From assembly GCF_000340965.1 (NCBI RefSeq), contig NZ_ANAY01000013.1, forward strand, positions 1 through 64,000: a stretch of DNA of 64,000 nucleotides, written 5' to 3'. Positions 26,816-35,760 of this stretch are shown piece after piece. A program made the position numbers and the translations under genes. Source of the DNA: Nocardiopsis kunsanensis DSM 44524. GTDB lineage: Bacteria > Actinomycetota > Actinomycetes > Streptosporangiales > Streptosporangiaceae. Numbering within the stretch: the stretch's first letter is position 1; each line of letters starts with the position of its first letter. Under the pieces are notes generated by a model. That model searched no databases and was not told where the DNA came from. It saw only the letters and a list, made by a program, of their open reading frames with translations.

Positions 26816-27799
26816 ATGAAGCGGTTCGAATGGCGTGACCGCATCCACGAGTTGGATGCCGAAGCCGACTGCGAACAGATCGTACGGATCCTGAGCGCCC
26901 ACGAATTCCCGTGGGACATCGAGCAGGCGCTGGGGATCGCTCTGTACCGCACCTATGCCGTGCCGAGCGTCGGGCAGCTCCTGGCCGACACCCGGGAGTT
27001 CACCGAGCGGACACAACACCGGTACGACGATACGGCGCTGATCCTCAACGACATCCTGGAGCACGGTTTCGGTCCTGGGCGCGGGCGTGACGCGCTGCGC
27101 CGCATGAACCAGATGCACCGTGCCTACGACATCAGCAACGCCGACTACCTGTACGTGCTGAGCACCTTCGTGGTCATGCCGGTGCGCTGGCTCAACGACT
27201 ACGGGTACGGCTGGCGACGCCTGAGCGACCACGAGATCGCGGCGAGCACCAACTACTACCGCAAGCTCGGCAGGCACATGGGGATCAAGAACATCCCCGA
27301 GACCTACGCGGCCTTCCACCAGTACCTCGAGGACTACGAACGCGAGTACTTCGCCTACACCGACGGCGGACGCGCGGTCTCCGACGCCACCCTCGACCTG
27401 ATGGTGAACTTCTACCCGGCCTGGCAGCGTCCCCTGGTGCGGCCCTTCACCAAGGCACTGTTGGAGGAACGGCTCATCGAGGCCTTCGACTATCCCCGCC
27501 CCTCGAAGGCCTGGCGTGCCACGGCCGACGGGGCGATGAAGTTGCGCGCGAAGGCCGTGCGGCGGATGAAGCCGCGCGAGGAGCCGCGCTGGGCCCGGAT
27601 GAGCCCCAACGTCCGGACCTACCCCGACGGGTACGACCCCTCCCGGATCGGTACCTTCCCCCAGGGTTGCCCGGTCCCGCACGGCATGCGCACCCAAGAG
27701 ATCGGCGCCACCGGTGCCCAGGTGCCCGCGCCCGGCCAGGCCCTGCCACCGCAGGTCCCGTCCGAGTCCACCGGTCGGAGCAGCACACAGCGCTCCTGA
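26816..27799 (+). CDS. MpaB-like oxygenase (DUF2236), copy 1
   Basis: The product is 327 aa. ATG 26816 (MKRFEWRD) is aligned with the start of copy 2 and has GGAG 9 nt upstream; a longer frame from 26762 is less likely. The whole protein fits the MpaB/rubber-oxygenase (DUF2236) family, with the conserved block RDALRRMNQMHRAYDISN whose His is a candidate heme ligand, the Arg-rich RMKPREEP, and the C-terminal PDGYDPSRIGTFPQGCP. Known relatives are heme-b oxygenases (Lcp, MpaB). The family typically oxidises hydrophobic or isoprenoid substrates, and the substrate here is unknown. The last 45 residues are a Pro/Gln/Ser-rich tail. Confidence 0.85.
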   Translation: MKRFEWRDRIHELDAEADCEQIVRILSAHEFPWDIEQALGIALYRTYAVPSVGQLLADTREFTERTQHRYDDTALILNDILEHGFGPGRGRDALRRMNQMHRAYDISNADYLYVLSTFVVMPVRWLNDYGYGWRRLSDHEIAASTNYYRKLGRHMGIKNIPETYAAFHQYLEDYEREYFAYTDGGRAVSDATLDLMVNFYPAWQRPLVRPFTKALLEERLIEAFDYPRPSKAWRATADGAMKLRAKAVRRMKPREEPRWARMSPNVRTYPDGYDPSRIGTFPQGCPVPHGMRTQEIGATGAQVPAPGQALPPQVPSESTGRSSTQRS

Positions 27800-27848
27800 C
27801 GGACCGTCCCCCGAGACCCCCGTACAAGAACCCCTGAGGAACCCCTGA

Positions 27849-28835
27849 ATGACGCGCATGAAGCGCTTCGACCTCCGCGACGAGATCCACCGCCTGGACC
27901 CCGAGAAGGACTGCGTGCGGATCATGCAGATCCTGCAGGCCCACGAGTTCCCCTGGGACATGGGCAGGGCCCTCGGCATCGCCCTCTACCGCACCTACGC
28001 CGTACCGTCCATCGGGGAGCTGCTGGGAAGGACCGACGAGTTCACCGGCAACACCCAGAAGCGCTACGACGACACCGCACTGATCCTGGGTGACATGGTC
28101 CGGCACGGGTTCGAGCCCGGTAAAGGTCGGGACGCGCTGCGCCGCATGAACCAGATGCACCGGTCCTACGACATCAGCAACGACGACTACCGGTACGTGC
28201 TGAGCACCTTCGTGGTCATGCCGGTGCGCTGGCTCAACGACTACGGGTACGGCTGGCGCAGCCTGTCCGAGCACGAGATCTCCGGTATCACGCACTACTA
28301 CCGCAAGCTCGGCAAGTACATGGGGATCAAGGACATCCCCGAGACCTACGAGGGGTTCCGTGAGCTCCTCGACACCTACGAGGTGGAGCACTTCGCCTAC
28401 ACCGACGGCGGACGCGCGGTCTCCGACGCCACCCTCGACCTGATGGTGTCCTTCTACCCCGAGCGCCTCTCGGGCCCCGCACGCAAGTTCTCGATGGCGA
28501 TCCTGGACGACTCGCTCATCGAGGCCTTCCGCTACGAGAAGCCGTCCAAGGTCTGGCGCAAGGGTGCCGACATCGCGATGAAGCTGCGCGCGAAGGTCGT
28601 GCGGCGGATGAAGCCGCGCGAGGAGCCGTTCTGGGCGTCGGACAACCCCAACATCCGCAGCTACCCGAACGGCTACGATCCGTCCCGGATCGGGACCTTC
28701 CCGGCGAGCTGCCCCGTGGCGCACAACGTCGACCCGGTGGCCCACCAGGACCTGTACGGGGCCGGCGGCGATCCCGGCCCCGCGGAGCAGGAGCAGCCGA
28801 TCGAGGCCGGTAGCGACCCGGACGTGCGCGCGTGA
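27849..28835 (+). CDS. MpaB-like oxygenase (DUF2236), copy 2
   Basis: The product is 328 aa. ATG 27849 has AGGA 9 nt upstream; an internal ATG four codons later is aligned with copy 1. It is about two-thirds identical to copy 1 over its length and shares its key blocks (RMNQMHRSYDISN, FAYTDGGRAVSDATLDLM, RMKPREEP). Long stretches of DNA are base-for-base identical, such as the segment coding for YVLSTFVVMPVRWLNDYGYG. The tail differs, ending in acidic residues. The stop overlaps the GTG of the MFS gene (GTGA), so oxygenase and transporter are co-translated. Confidence 0.85.
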   Translation: MTRMKRFDLRDEIHRLDPEKDCVRIMQILQAHEFPWDMGRALGIALYRTYAVPSIGELLGRTDEFTGNTQKRYDDTALILGDMVRHGFEPGKGRDALRRMNQMHRSYDISNDDYRYVLSTFVVMPVRWLNDYGYGWRSLSEHEISGITHYYRKLGKYMGIKDIPETYEGFRELLDTYEVEHFAYTDGGRAVSDATLDLMVSFYPERLSGPARKFSMAILDDSLIEAFRYEKPSKVWRKGADIAMKLRAKVVRRMKPREEPFWASDNPNIRSYPNGYDPSRIGTFPASCPVAHNVDPVAHQDLYGAGGDPGPAEQEQPIEAGSDPDVRA

Positions 28836-30229
28836 CCGCGACCGCTCCAGGCCCCGTCCCGGGTGGGGCGGGGCCTCTTTCTGCCCGGACGGGTCTGCCC
28901 CGAGCGGTGCACGCCTGGTACGGCACCGGTGCGGTGGCGATCGGTGTGTTCAACACAGTTCCGGGCCTCCTGCTGCTCATCTACTTGACCGACACGCTCG
29001 CGGTGGGGCCGGCAGTGGCGGGTGCGGTGATTCTCCTGCCCAAACTCGTCGACCTGTTGGTGAGCCCCTCCATCGGGGTGTGGTCCGACCGCACGCGCTC
29101 ACGCTGGGGACCGCGGCGCCCGTGGATGCTCTCGGGCGCCCTGACGATGCCGGTGCTGTTCGCGGCGATGTTCGCGGGACCGCCCTTGGAGGGGGACGCG
29201 GCGGCCCTCTACGTGGGCGCGGTGTTCCTGGCGGCGGCGTTGGCGTCCTCGATGTTCTCCGTGCCCTATACGGCGATGCCCGGCGAGATCACCACCGATT
29301 ACCACGAGCGCTCCACGTTCAACACGTGGCGGACCGCGTTCGTGGGCCTGGCACTGATGCTGGGTGGCGCGCTGGCGCCGGTGCTGCAGGGGGTCCCCTC
29401 CGACGAGATCACGGGATACCGTGCCATGGGCCTGGCCATGGGCGCGGTGGTGCTGTTGTCGATGCTGGGCGCCTTCGCCGGGACCCGTCGGGCACCGAGC
29501 CCGTCCCACCCGCACCGGGGCGAGGGGCTGTTCGCGCAGTTGCGTGTGGCGTTGGGGCACCGGCACTTCCGGGTGTTGTTCCCGGCGAACCTGCTCATGG
29601 CGACGGCGAGCGGCACGATGGTGGCCGGGGTGCCGTACGTGACGGCGAACGTGATGGGCGAACCCGCGTACACGAGCATCCTGATGGTGTGTGTGCTGGT
29701 CCCGCTCATGGCCGCGGCCCCGGTCTGGCGCCGGGTCTCGCTCCGCTTGGACAAGCGGGGCGCGGCGGCGCTCTCGGCCCTGGTGTTCGTCCTCGGCGGC
29801 CTGGGGCTCATGTGCCTGCCCTGGTGGGGTGTTCCGGGCGCGGTCGTGTCGTCGGTACTCATCGGGGTCGGGCTGTCCGGGACGATGCTGCTGCCCGGTT
29901 CGATGCTGGCCGACTGCATGGCCACGGGTGCGGACGACCGCCGTCAGGGCGGTGTGCTCTCCGGGCTGTGGACCTCCGGTGAGGCGATGGCGCAGTCCGC
30001 GGGCACGGGCCTGCTCTCCCTCTGCCTGGCGGTGAGCGGGTACGTGGAGTCCGGCGCGGGTGAAGTGGTGCAGCAGAGCGGCACCGCGCTGCGAGGCATC
30101 CTTCTGGGCAGCACCCTCCTGCCGGCAGCGATCATGCTCGCGTGCCTGGTGCCCTTGGCGTTCTACCGCCTGACCGAGCACGGCACGCGGCCCCGCGGAC
30201 GCCCCGCGGACAGCGGGGTCAGCGGCTGA
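28832..30229 (+). CDS. MFS transporter, GPH-cation-symporter-like
   Basis: The product is 465 aa from GTG 28832, overlapping the preceding stop codon. It has twelve hydrophobic segments. The loop between helices 2 and 3 reads WSDRTRSRWGPRRPWM, the signature of the glycoside-pentoside-hexuronide (melibiose-type) branch, and a matching loop (LADCMATGADDRRQGGVLSG) occurs in the second half. Tight coupling to the MpaB-like gene suggests it moves the substrate or product of that oxygenase. It converges with the SDR gene, with an 11-bp overlap of the two 3' ends. Confidence 0.85.
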   Translation: MTATAPGPVPGGAGPLSARTGLPRAVHAWYGTGAVAIGVFNTVPGLLLLIYLTDTLAVGPAVAGAVILLPKLVDLLVSPSIGVWSDRTRSRWGPRRPWMLSGALTMPVLFAAMFAGPPLEGDAAALYVGAVFLAAALASSMFSVPYTAMPGEITTDYHERSTFNTWRTAFVGLALMLGGALAPVLQGVPSDEITGYRAMGLAMGAVVLLSMLGAFAGTRRAPSPSHPHRGEGLFAQLRVALGHRHFRVLFPANLLMATASGTMVAGVPYVTANVMGEPAYTSILMVCVLVPLMAAAPVWRRVSLRLDKRGAAALSALVFVLGGLGLMCLPWWGVPGAVVSSVLIGVGLSGTMLLPGSMLADCMATGADDRRQGGVLSGLWTSGEAMAQSAGTGLLSLCLAVSGYVESGAGEVVQQSGTALRGILLGSTLLPAAIMLACLVPLAFYRLTEHGTRPRGRPADSGVSG

Positions 30230-30968
30230 GCCGGCGCCACAGGGGGCGCGGGAGCGCCCGGAGTACCGTGAACAACGGCCACAGGACCGGCGGGGCCCAG
30301 ACCGTGTGGGCCCCGGTCCGCAGGCCGCGGGCGACTGCAGCGGCGACCTGGCCGGGGGTCGCTGGGAAAGGCGCGGGGTCCACGTGGCGCGACATCTGTG
30401 TCGGCACATAACCGGGGCGCACCACCAGGACCCGGGCTCCGGTGCCGTGGAGGGCGTCCGCCAGCCCCTGCGCAAAACCGTCGAGTCCGGCCTTGGCCGA
30501 GCCGTAGACGTAGTTGAACCGGCGTGTGCGCACACCGGCGACCGAGGACAGCACCACGAGCGTCCCGTGCCCCTGCTCGCGCAGGCGTGCGGCCACCGCC
30601 AGGTCCACGGACACGTGCCCGGTGTAGTTGACGGCGCTGTCCCGCGCGGCGGAGACCGGGTCGGCCTCGTAGGCCGCCTGGTCGCCGAGCACACCGAAGG
30701 CGTCCACGACCACGTCCAGGTCACCGACGAGCTCCGCGGCCGCCGCCACGATGCCGCAGTGGGTCTCGTGCAGTGCGGCGTCGAAGTCCAGCGAGTGCAC
30801 CTCCGGTTCCAGTGCGGCAAGGGAGTGGGGCGCCTCGGCACCGCCGCGGGCGGCGAGCACTACCTTGCGGGCGCCCTCGTGGACCAGGCGTTCGACGACG
30901 GCCAGGCCGATCTCGCTGCGTCCTCCCAACAACAGCACGGACCGCACGGATCCGACGGCATCACGCAT
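30219..30968 (-). CDS. dprE2: DprE2-like short-chain dehydrogenase
   Basis: The product is 249 aa. ATG 30968 follows AAGGA at the end of dprE1, 3 bp downstream. The Rossmann motif is LLLGGRSEIGLA, the SDR catalytic Ser and Tyr-x3-Lys are in VVLSSVAG and YVYGSAKAG, and the C-terminal membrane-proximal helix (PPVLWPLFTVLRALPRPLWRRL) is like that of mycobacterial DprE2. With DprE1 it would complete the epimerisation of decaprenyl-phosphoryl-ribose to decaprenyl-phosphoryl-arabinose by reducing the 2-keto intermediate. Confidence 0.85.
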   Translation of the reverse strand: MRDAVGSVRSVLLLGGRSEIGLAVVERLVHEGARKVVLAARGGAEAPHSLAALEPEVHSLDFDAALHETHCGIVAAAAELVGDLDVVVDAFGVLGDQAAYEADPVSAARDSAVNYTGHVSVDLAVAARLREQGHGTLVVLSSVAGVRTRRFNYVYGSAKAGLDGFAQGLADALHGTGARVLVVRPGYVPTQMSRHVDPAPFPATPGQVAAAVARGLRTGAHTVWAPPVLWPLFTVLRALPRPLWRRLSR

Positions 30969-30971
30969 GGG

Positions 30972-32324
30972 TCAATCCTTCTCGGGTCGGGCTCTCAGGT
31001 CGAGGCGTCGGGCCAGGTCGGAGACCATGACCCCGTCCGGGTCGACGCGCGCACACGTACGCTGCCAGCCGGACAGGCCGGGATACATGGCGCGGACGGT
31101 CTCCGGGCGGGCCCGGGCGTCCTTGGCCAGGTACAGGCGCCCGCCGGCCGCCAGGACCCGCTCGTCGAGCCGGTCGAGGAGGTTCCGCAGCCCGGGCAGG
31201 TCGGCGGGCAGATCCACGGCCAGTGTCCATCCGGGCCGGGGGAAGGACAGCGGGGCGGGGGTCGCCCGCCCCATCCGTTTGAGCACCCCCAGGAACGTGG
31301 GTGCACGCGCCAGGTCCGCGGCCACCGCGCGCAGGGTGTCCTCCTCCCCCAGCGGGATCACGCACTGGTACTGCACCGCGCCCGCAGGCCCGTAGGCGCG
31401 GTTCCAGGCGCGCAGTCCGTCCAGGGGATGGAAGAACCCGGCCAGGGGCTGCACATGGTCGCGCCGCCGCAGCGGTGCCTTGTGGTAGTAGGCGTGGTTG
31501 AAGGCGGCGACGGTCCAGCGGTTGAAGAGCCCGCGCGGGGCCGTCACCGGAACGGTCAGTACCTTTCCCGGACCGCCGCCGGACAACGGTGTACGCCGCA
31601 ACCGCACGGGCAGGTCCTGCACCCCGGCGTGGTCGGCGCGGGAGACGATAGAACGCCCTGACCCAAGAAGGTCCACCCAGGCCACGGAGTACCGGTGGCC
31701 GCTGTCGCGCGCCAGCAGCTCCAAGGTGGCGTCCAGGTCCGGGGTCCGGTCGGTGTCCACCCGGGCGTGGGCGGTGGTCACGGGCAGGGTGGCGAAGGCG
31801 GCCTCGGTGACGACCCCGGTCAGCCCCATGCCGCCGACGGTGGCCCAGAACAGTTCGGTGTCGCCCTCGTCGGGACGCAGTCGCCGCACCGTCCCGTCCG
31901 GGGTGACCAGGGTCAGCGACCGTACGTGTGCGCCCAGGGAGGAGTCGGCGTGGTGGTTCTTGCCGTGCACGTCGGCGGCGATCGCGCCCCCGAGGGTGAC
32001 GTGGCGGGTGCCGGGCACCACCGGCAGGGCGTGTCCGCGCGGGAGCAGCTCTGCGGAGATCCGTCCGAGCGGGGTCCCCGCGGGCACGGTGGCCTCGCCC
32101 CGGTCGGGGTCCAGACGTACGGGCCCGGTGAGCCCGGTGCAGTCCAGGACGGATCCGCCCGCGTCCTGCGCGGCGTCGCCGTAGGAGCGCCCGAGTCCGC
32201 GCGGCAGCGCGCCCCGGGGGCCGGCCGCGGTCAGTGCGCGGGCGACCTGGCCGGTGTCGCGCGGGCGCACCACACGGGCTGCGGACGGTGCGGTGCGGCC
32301 CCATCCGCTCAGGAGCACGGTCAC
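30972..32324 (-). CDS. dprE1: DprE1-like decaprenylphosphoryl-ribose 2-oxidase
   Basis: The product is 450 aa. GTG 32324 overlaps the ubiA stop (GTGA) and has GGGGA 8 nt upstream. The N-terminal FAD-binding half has PRGLGRSYGDAAQD and VTLGGAIAADVHGKNHH. The C-terminal half has LRAWNRAYGPAGAVQYQ and APLSFPRPGWTLAVDLP, closely following Mycobacterium DprE1. In that enzyme the equivalent of Ala369 (codon 31218-31220) is Cys387, the residue attacked by benzothiazinones. Because Ala replaces it, covalent inhibition would not be expected. It acts in the middle of a three-gene operon. Confidence 0.88.
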   Translation of the reverse strand: MTVLLSGWGRTAPSAARVVRPRDTGQVARALTAAGPRGALPRGLGRSYGDAAQDAGGSVLDCTGLTGPVRLDPDRGEATVPAGTPLGRISAELLPRGHALPVVPGTRHVTLGGAIAADVHGKNHHADSSLGAHVRSLTLVTPDGTVRRLRPDEGDTELFWATVGGMGLTGVVTEAAFATLPVTTAHARVDTDRTPDLDATLELLARDSGHRYSVAWVDLLGSGRSIVSRADHAGVQDLPVRLRRTPLSGGGPGKVLTVPVTAPRGLFNRWTVAAFNHAYYHKAPLRRRDHVQPLAGFFHPLDGLRAWNRAYGPAGAVQYQCVIPLGEEDTLRAVAADLARAPTFLGVLKRMGRATPAPLSFPRPGWTLAVDLPADLPGLRNLLDRLDERVLAAGGRLYLAKDARARPETVRAMYPGLSGWQRTCARVDPDGVMVSDLARRLDLRARPEKD

Positions 32325-33244
32325 GGGTAGATCCCCATTCCCACCAGGGCGATGAGGACCACGAGGGCGGTCTGGAGGGGCCGGTCGCGCAGAGCGATCT
32401 CCTCGGGTTCCTCCCCGGCCCCGCGGTCCACGAGCATGTTGTAGCGAAGCGTACAGGCGAACAGGGGCACGGCACTCGCCGCGTGCCAGGGGCTCTGGGA
32501 GAGCGCCCAGAGGCAGTAGGTGACCACGAGCACGGCCGAGACGGCGATCCGCAGCCCGGTCAGGAACGAGGCGGTGTACACCCCGAGGGTGCGCCGCACC
32601 GGTGTGGAACCGCGGTGCTCGGCTTCGCGTTTCCCGCTGACCAGCAGCAGCGCGCCCATCGCGACCACGAGCACGAACCATCCGGACATGGGTACGCCCA
32701 CGGCGGCGGCTCCGGCGGCGGCGCGGAGGACGTGGCACCCGGCCACGGAGACCAGGTCCACGAGCACGATGTTCTTGAGCAGGAACGTGTAGGCGGCCGT
32801 GAGCGCCACGTAGCCGGTGACGATCGCGGTGAGGACGGGATCGTCCAGGAGCAGGGACGACAACGGTGCCGTGACGGTCATCGCCGCCCCGGACACGAGC
32901 GCCAACGGCAGGGGCAGGGCGCCCGAAGCGATGGGACGGCGGTGTTTGCGTTCGTGCGCGCGGTCGCTCTCGACGTCGCGTACGTCGTTGAGCAAGTAGG
33001 TGCCGCTCGCCGCCAGACAGAACAGGGCGACCACGGCACCGCACACGGACCACGCGGAGGGTTCGGAGAGGGTCCCCGCCGCGGCGGGCGCGGCCAGGAC
33101 CAGGAGGTTCTTCGGCCACTGGCGGGGACGGCAGGCCCTCAGCAGCGCCGAGGGGACCGTGCCCCGCGCGGTCGTGGCGGAAGGGACCCGCCCGGGCACC
33201 GGGGTCCCGGGTGCCGACGGGCGGGGGTCACTCCTGTCGTTCAC
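32321..33244 (-). CDS. ubiA: UbiA-family prenyltransferase (decaprenyl-phosphate phosphoribosyltransferase-like)
   Basis: The product is 307 aa, with start GTG 33244 inside the DUF3068 gene; a later GTG is possible because the first 30 residues are low complexity. Nine membrane segments are visible. The first Asp-rich motif is LLNDVRDVESDR, followed by HRRPIASG. In mycobacteria the homologue (Rv3806c) transfers phosphoribose from PRPP to decaprenyl phosphate, the first step of the arabinose-donor pathway. Its overlap with dprE1 supports this assignment over a quinone role. It lacks an adjacent phosphatase gene. Confidence 0.85.
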   Translation of the reverse strand: MNDRSDPRPSAPGTPVPGRVPSATTARGTVPSALLRACRPRQWPKNLLVLAAPAAAGTLSEPSAWSVCGAVVALFCLAASGTYLLNDVRDVESDRAHERKHRRPIASGALPLPLALVSGAAMTVTAPLSSLLLDDPVLTAIVTGYVALTAAYTFLLKNIVLVDLVSVAGCHVLRAAAGAAAVGVPMSGWFVLVVAMGALLLVSGKREAEHRGSTPVRRTLGVYTASFLTGLRIAVSAVLVVTYCLWALSQSPWHAASAVPLFACTLRYNMLVDRGAGEEPEEIALRDRPLQTALVVLIALVGMGIYP

Positions 33245-34148
33245 CGTTGCGGCCGGTCACCAGGAGCACGACGGCCACGCCGATGAGGCCCACACCCGCG
33301 ATGAGGGCGCCGATGGGCAGCGTGGTGTGGAGCAGCGGCAGGAACTTCCGTGCCTGCTCGGTGTTGGCGATGGCGTTGTCGATGGTCTCGTCGTTGTAGC
33401 TGAGCTCGCCCTCGAGCATCGTCAGGACCTCCTCGCCGTCGACCACTACGACGCGCTTCTGGTCCTCGCTGAGGTTGATGGGGGCCCCGGAGTTCGGTTC
33501 GATCCAGTAGGTGCGGGTGACCGAGTACTCGACGTCACCGGTGACGTCGCCGTCGCCTTCGAGGCCGGCGACCTCGCGCGGGACGGTCTGTTCGTCGATG
33601 ACGGTGGGCTCGACGGTCTGGACGAACCGGTAGGCCTCCACCCCGTCGATGGTCTCGACGCCGTCGAACTCGATCGGGAGGGTCTCCCGGATGGTGGTCT
33701 CGTAGAACTCGTAGTCCCGCTGCTCGGTGAAGAACGGGAACTTCCAGAGCTGGCCGTTCTGGGTGACGGACTCGTCGTCGACCATCGGATCGCAGCAGTC
33801 GACGCCCTCACCGGTTACGCGGTCGTGGCCGGCGCGGCGGCTGGTGGAGGAGATACCGAAGTCGGTCTCGCTGTCCTTGATCCAGGTGAACTGGTCCCAG
33901 ACGACGGTCTCGTCGCTGCTGGAAGCTACGTCGGCGCGCACGGTCGTGTGGGCCTCGACCTCGGCGTCCTCGACCTGTTCGACGTCCTCGATGTTGAAGT
34001 AGTCTGCCTGCCCTGTGTTGACCAGTTCGGAGTAGTAGTCCAGCGGGGTCTTCATCAGGGAGCTGGCCACCCACGTGCGCATGAGAGGTGCCATAGCGAG
34101 ACAGAAGACCCCCAACGCGATGAGAACGACCGCGACGGTACGGCGCAT
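33228..34148 (-). CDS. DUF3068 membrane protein
   Basis: The product is 306 aa. ATG 34148 has a strong AGGAGG 5 nt upstream. One N-terminal (5-24) and one C-terminal (275-297) membrane helix enclose a large extracytoplasmic beta-rich domain with adjacent Cys residues (DCCDP). This is the layout of DUF3068/PorA-like actinobacterial proteins such as mycobacterial Rv0227c (from memory). Function is unknown. It is first in the operon DUF3068-ubiA-dprE1-dprE2. Confidence 0.82.
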   Translation of the reverse strand: MRRTVAVVLIALGVFCLAMAPLMRTWVASSLMKTPLDYYSELVNTGQADYFNIEDVEQVEDAEVEAHTTVRADVASSSDETVVWDQFTWIKDSETDFGISSTSRRAGHDRVTGEGVDCCDPMVDDESVTQNGQLWKFPFFTEQRDYEFYETTIRETLPIEFDGVETIDGVEAYRFVQTVEPTVIDEQTVPREVAGLEGDGDVTGDVEYSVTRTYWIEPNSGAPINLSEDQKRVVVVDGEEVLTMLEGELSYNDETIDNAIANTEQARKFLPLLHTTLPIGALIAGVGLIGVAVVLLVTGRNGERQE

Positions 34149-34244
34149 GTGCCCTCCTGGGCGTGGTGAGAGTCCGGTTCTGGGACGGCTTCGCTGGGGT
34201 TTTCGAGGGGCGGGGTGACTCCCGGGGAGGAATCGGCCCCGTGA

Positions 34245-34281
34245 AACTGGCTTCAGTTCCAGTAGACTACTCCTCAGTAGT
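34245..34281. promoter_or_regulatory. Two adjacent inverted repeats in a divergent promoter region
   Basis: AACTG-N4-CAGTT (34245-34258) and ACTACT-N4-AGTAGT (34266-34281) lie 7 bp apart between the DUF3068 and acyltransferase genes. The flanking DNA to the right is AT-rich (TATAAC at 34313). They are candidate operators for one or both directions. Confidence 0.5.
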
Positions 34282-34416
34282 GAACGGCGTCACCCTGGCG
34301 TGTCCTAATTTTTATAACAGGTTCTACTTGACACGTGGATCCTCAGTGACGACGGCCCCGCTTCCGCGCCGCAGTGACGCCCGTGCTCCGTCTCCCACCC
34401 GTCCCCGGAAGGCCCC

Positions 34417-35736
34417 ATGGCGCCCTCACCCTCAGCGCCCCCGCACGGCGGCGCGCACAGTACCGGCGATCCCGGCCTCGCCCTGCCGCAGGTCAGCGGT
34501 CGGCACGAAACCCTCGACGGTATCCGTGCCACGGCCGCACTCATGGTCCTGGTCTTCCACGTGGCCACGGAGACCGGCGACTCCCTGGCCCCGGGTCCTC
34601 TGGGCGGGCTGCTGTCCGCCTTCGACCTGGCGGTCCCGCTCTTCTTCGCCCTCTCCGGCGTACTGCTGTACCGCCCCTGGGCCCGCGCCGCACTGGACGG
34701 GACCGAGAGGCCCCGCGCCCGTACCTACCTGTGGCGGCGGGTCACCCGGGTGTTCCCCGCGTACTGGATCGTCGCACTGGCGGCGCTGCTGCTCTACTCC
34801 CGCGAGCACCTCGACTCGGTGCGCTACTGGGTGGAGGCCCTGACCCTGACCTTCACCTTCAACACCGACCCCGAATGGGTGGGGACCGGCCCCTACGGCC
34901 TGGGGCAGATGTGGAGCCTGTCGGTGGAGGTCAGCTTCTACCTGCTGCTACCGGTCTTCGCCCTGCTCCTGGCCCTGTGGGCGCGCCGGGGCCGCTCGGT
35001 GGACGCACGCGGGCGGCGCCTGCTCGCGGGGTTGGCACTCATGGGCGTCCTGGCGTTGCTCGCGCTGATCCCGCAGTTCTATCCGGAACAGCGTGCATAC
35101 ATGCACGTGTGGCTCCCGCGCACGATGGGCCTGTTCGCCGCCGGGATGTCACTGGCGGTGCTGTCCGAGTGGGCCTGGCGGGAACCGGGTCCCGACGGTC
35201 CCGTGCGCCGTTTCTGCCGCACCGTCGCCGCCTCCCCGGGGGTGTGCTGGATCCTCGCCGGCGGGTTCTTCGCGCTCACCGCGACCGACGCGGCGGGCGG
35301 CCGGTTCATCGGTTCCGGCGACATCTGGACCTCTACGGTCGGATCCCTGGCCGGGATCGGGTTCGCGTTCTCCGTCATCGCCCCTGCGGCGCTGGCCCCT
35401 CGGCCCACCAGCGGCCCGTACCCCCTGCGAACCGCCGAGGCCTGGCGGGAGGGACGCTGGTTGGAGTCACTGCTGCGCCATCCTCTGTGGCAGTTCCTGG
35501 CCAAGATCTCCTACGGGGTGTTCCTGTGGCAGTTCCTGGTGCTGTACATGTGGCGCGACTTCACCGACCAGGAAATCTTCACCGGGTCGTTCTGGCTCGA
35601 CATGGTGCCGGTGACCATTGCGACCGTCCTGCTCGCCATGGCGACCTTCCGGTGGGTGGAGGAACCCAGCCGGAAGTGGGCCCGGAAGTTCTTCCTCGAC
35701 CCCCGGCGCACGAAGGCCTCCGCCGGCCGTCCCTGA
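34417..35736 (+). CDS. OafA/YrhL-type membrane acyltransferase
   Basis: The product is 439 aa. ATG 34417 follows GGAAGG. The opening HETLDGIRATAALMVLVFHV with LDGIRA and the catalytic His is diagnostic for acyltransferase-3. About ten membrane segments follow, with WSLSVEVSFYLLLP and the conserved Arg segment VEEPSRKWARK near the C terminus. It probably acetylates or acylates a surface glycan or glycolipid. Its position next to DUF3068 parallels Rv0227c-Rv0228 of Mycobacterium (from memory). Confidence 0.88.
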   Translation: MAPSPSAPPHGGAHSTGDPGLALPQVSGRHETLDGIRATAALMVLVFHVATETGDSLAPGPLGGLLSAFDLAVPLFFALSGVLLYRPWARAALDGTERPRARTYLWRRVTRVFPAYWIVALAALLLYSREHLDSVRYWVEALTLTFTFNTDPEWVGTGPYGLGQMWSLSVEVSFYLLLPVFALLLALWARRGRSVDARGRRLLAGLALMGVLALLALIPQFYPEQRAYMHVWLPRTMGLFAAGMSLAVLSEWAWREPGPDGPVRRFCRTVAASPGVCWILAGGFFALTATDAAGGRFIGSGDIWTSTVGSLAGIGFAFSVIAPAALAPRPTSGPYPLRTAEAWREGRWLESLLRHPLWQFLAKISYGVFLWQFLVLYMWRDFTDQEIFTGSFWLDMVPVTIATVLLAMATFRWVEEPSRKWARKFFLDPRRTKASAGRP

Positions 35737-35755
35737 GACGTACCCGGCGGAGGCC
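35715..35755. terminator. Terminator overlapping the acyltransferase stop
   Basis: GGCCTCCGCCGG (35715-35726) and CCGGCGGAGGCC (35744-35755) form a perfect 12-bp stem around the stop codon. It can serve both convergent genes. Confidence 0.75.
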
Positions 35756-35760
35756 CCGGC

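Noticed and set aside
30972-33119. A single 715-codon protein covering dprE1 and part of ubiA
   Set aside because: The first ~265 codons are an Arg-rich shadow of ubiA. The DprE1-like sequence begins exactly at the GTG that overlaps the ubiA stop, so there are two genes, not a fusion.
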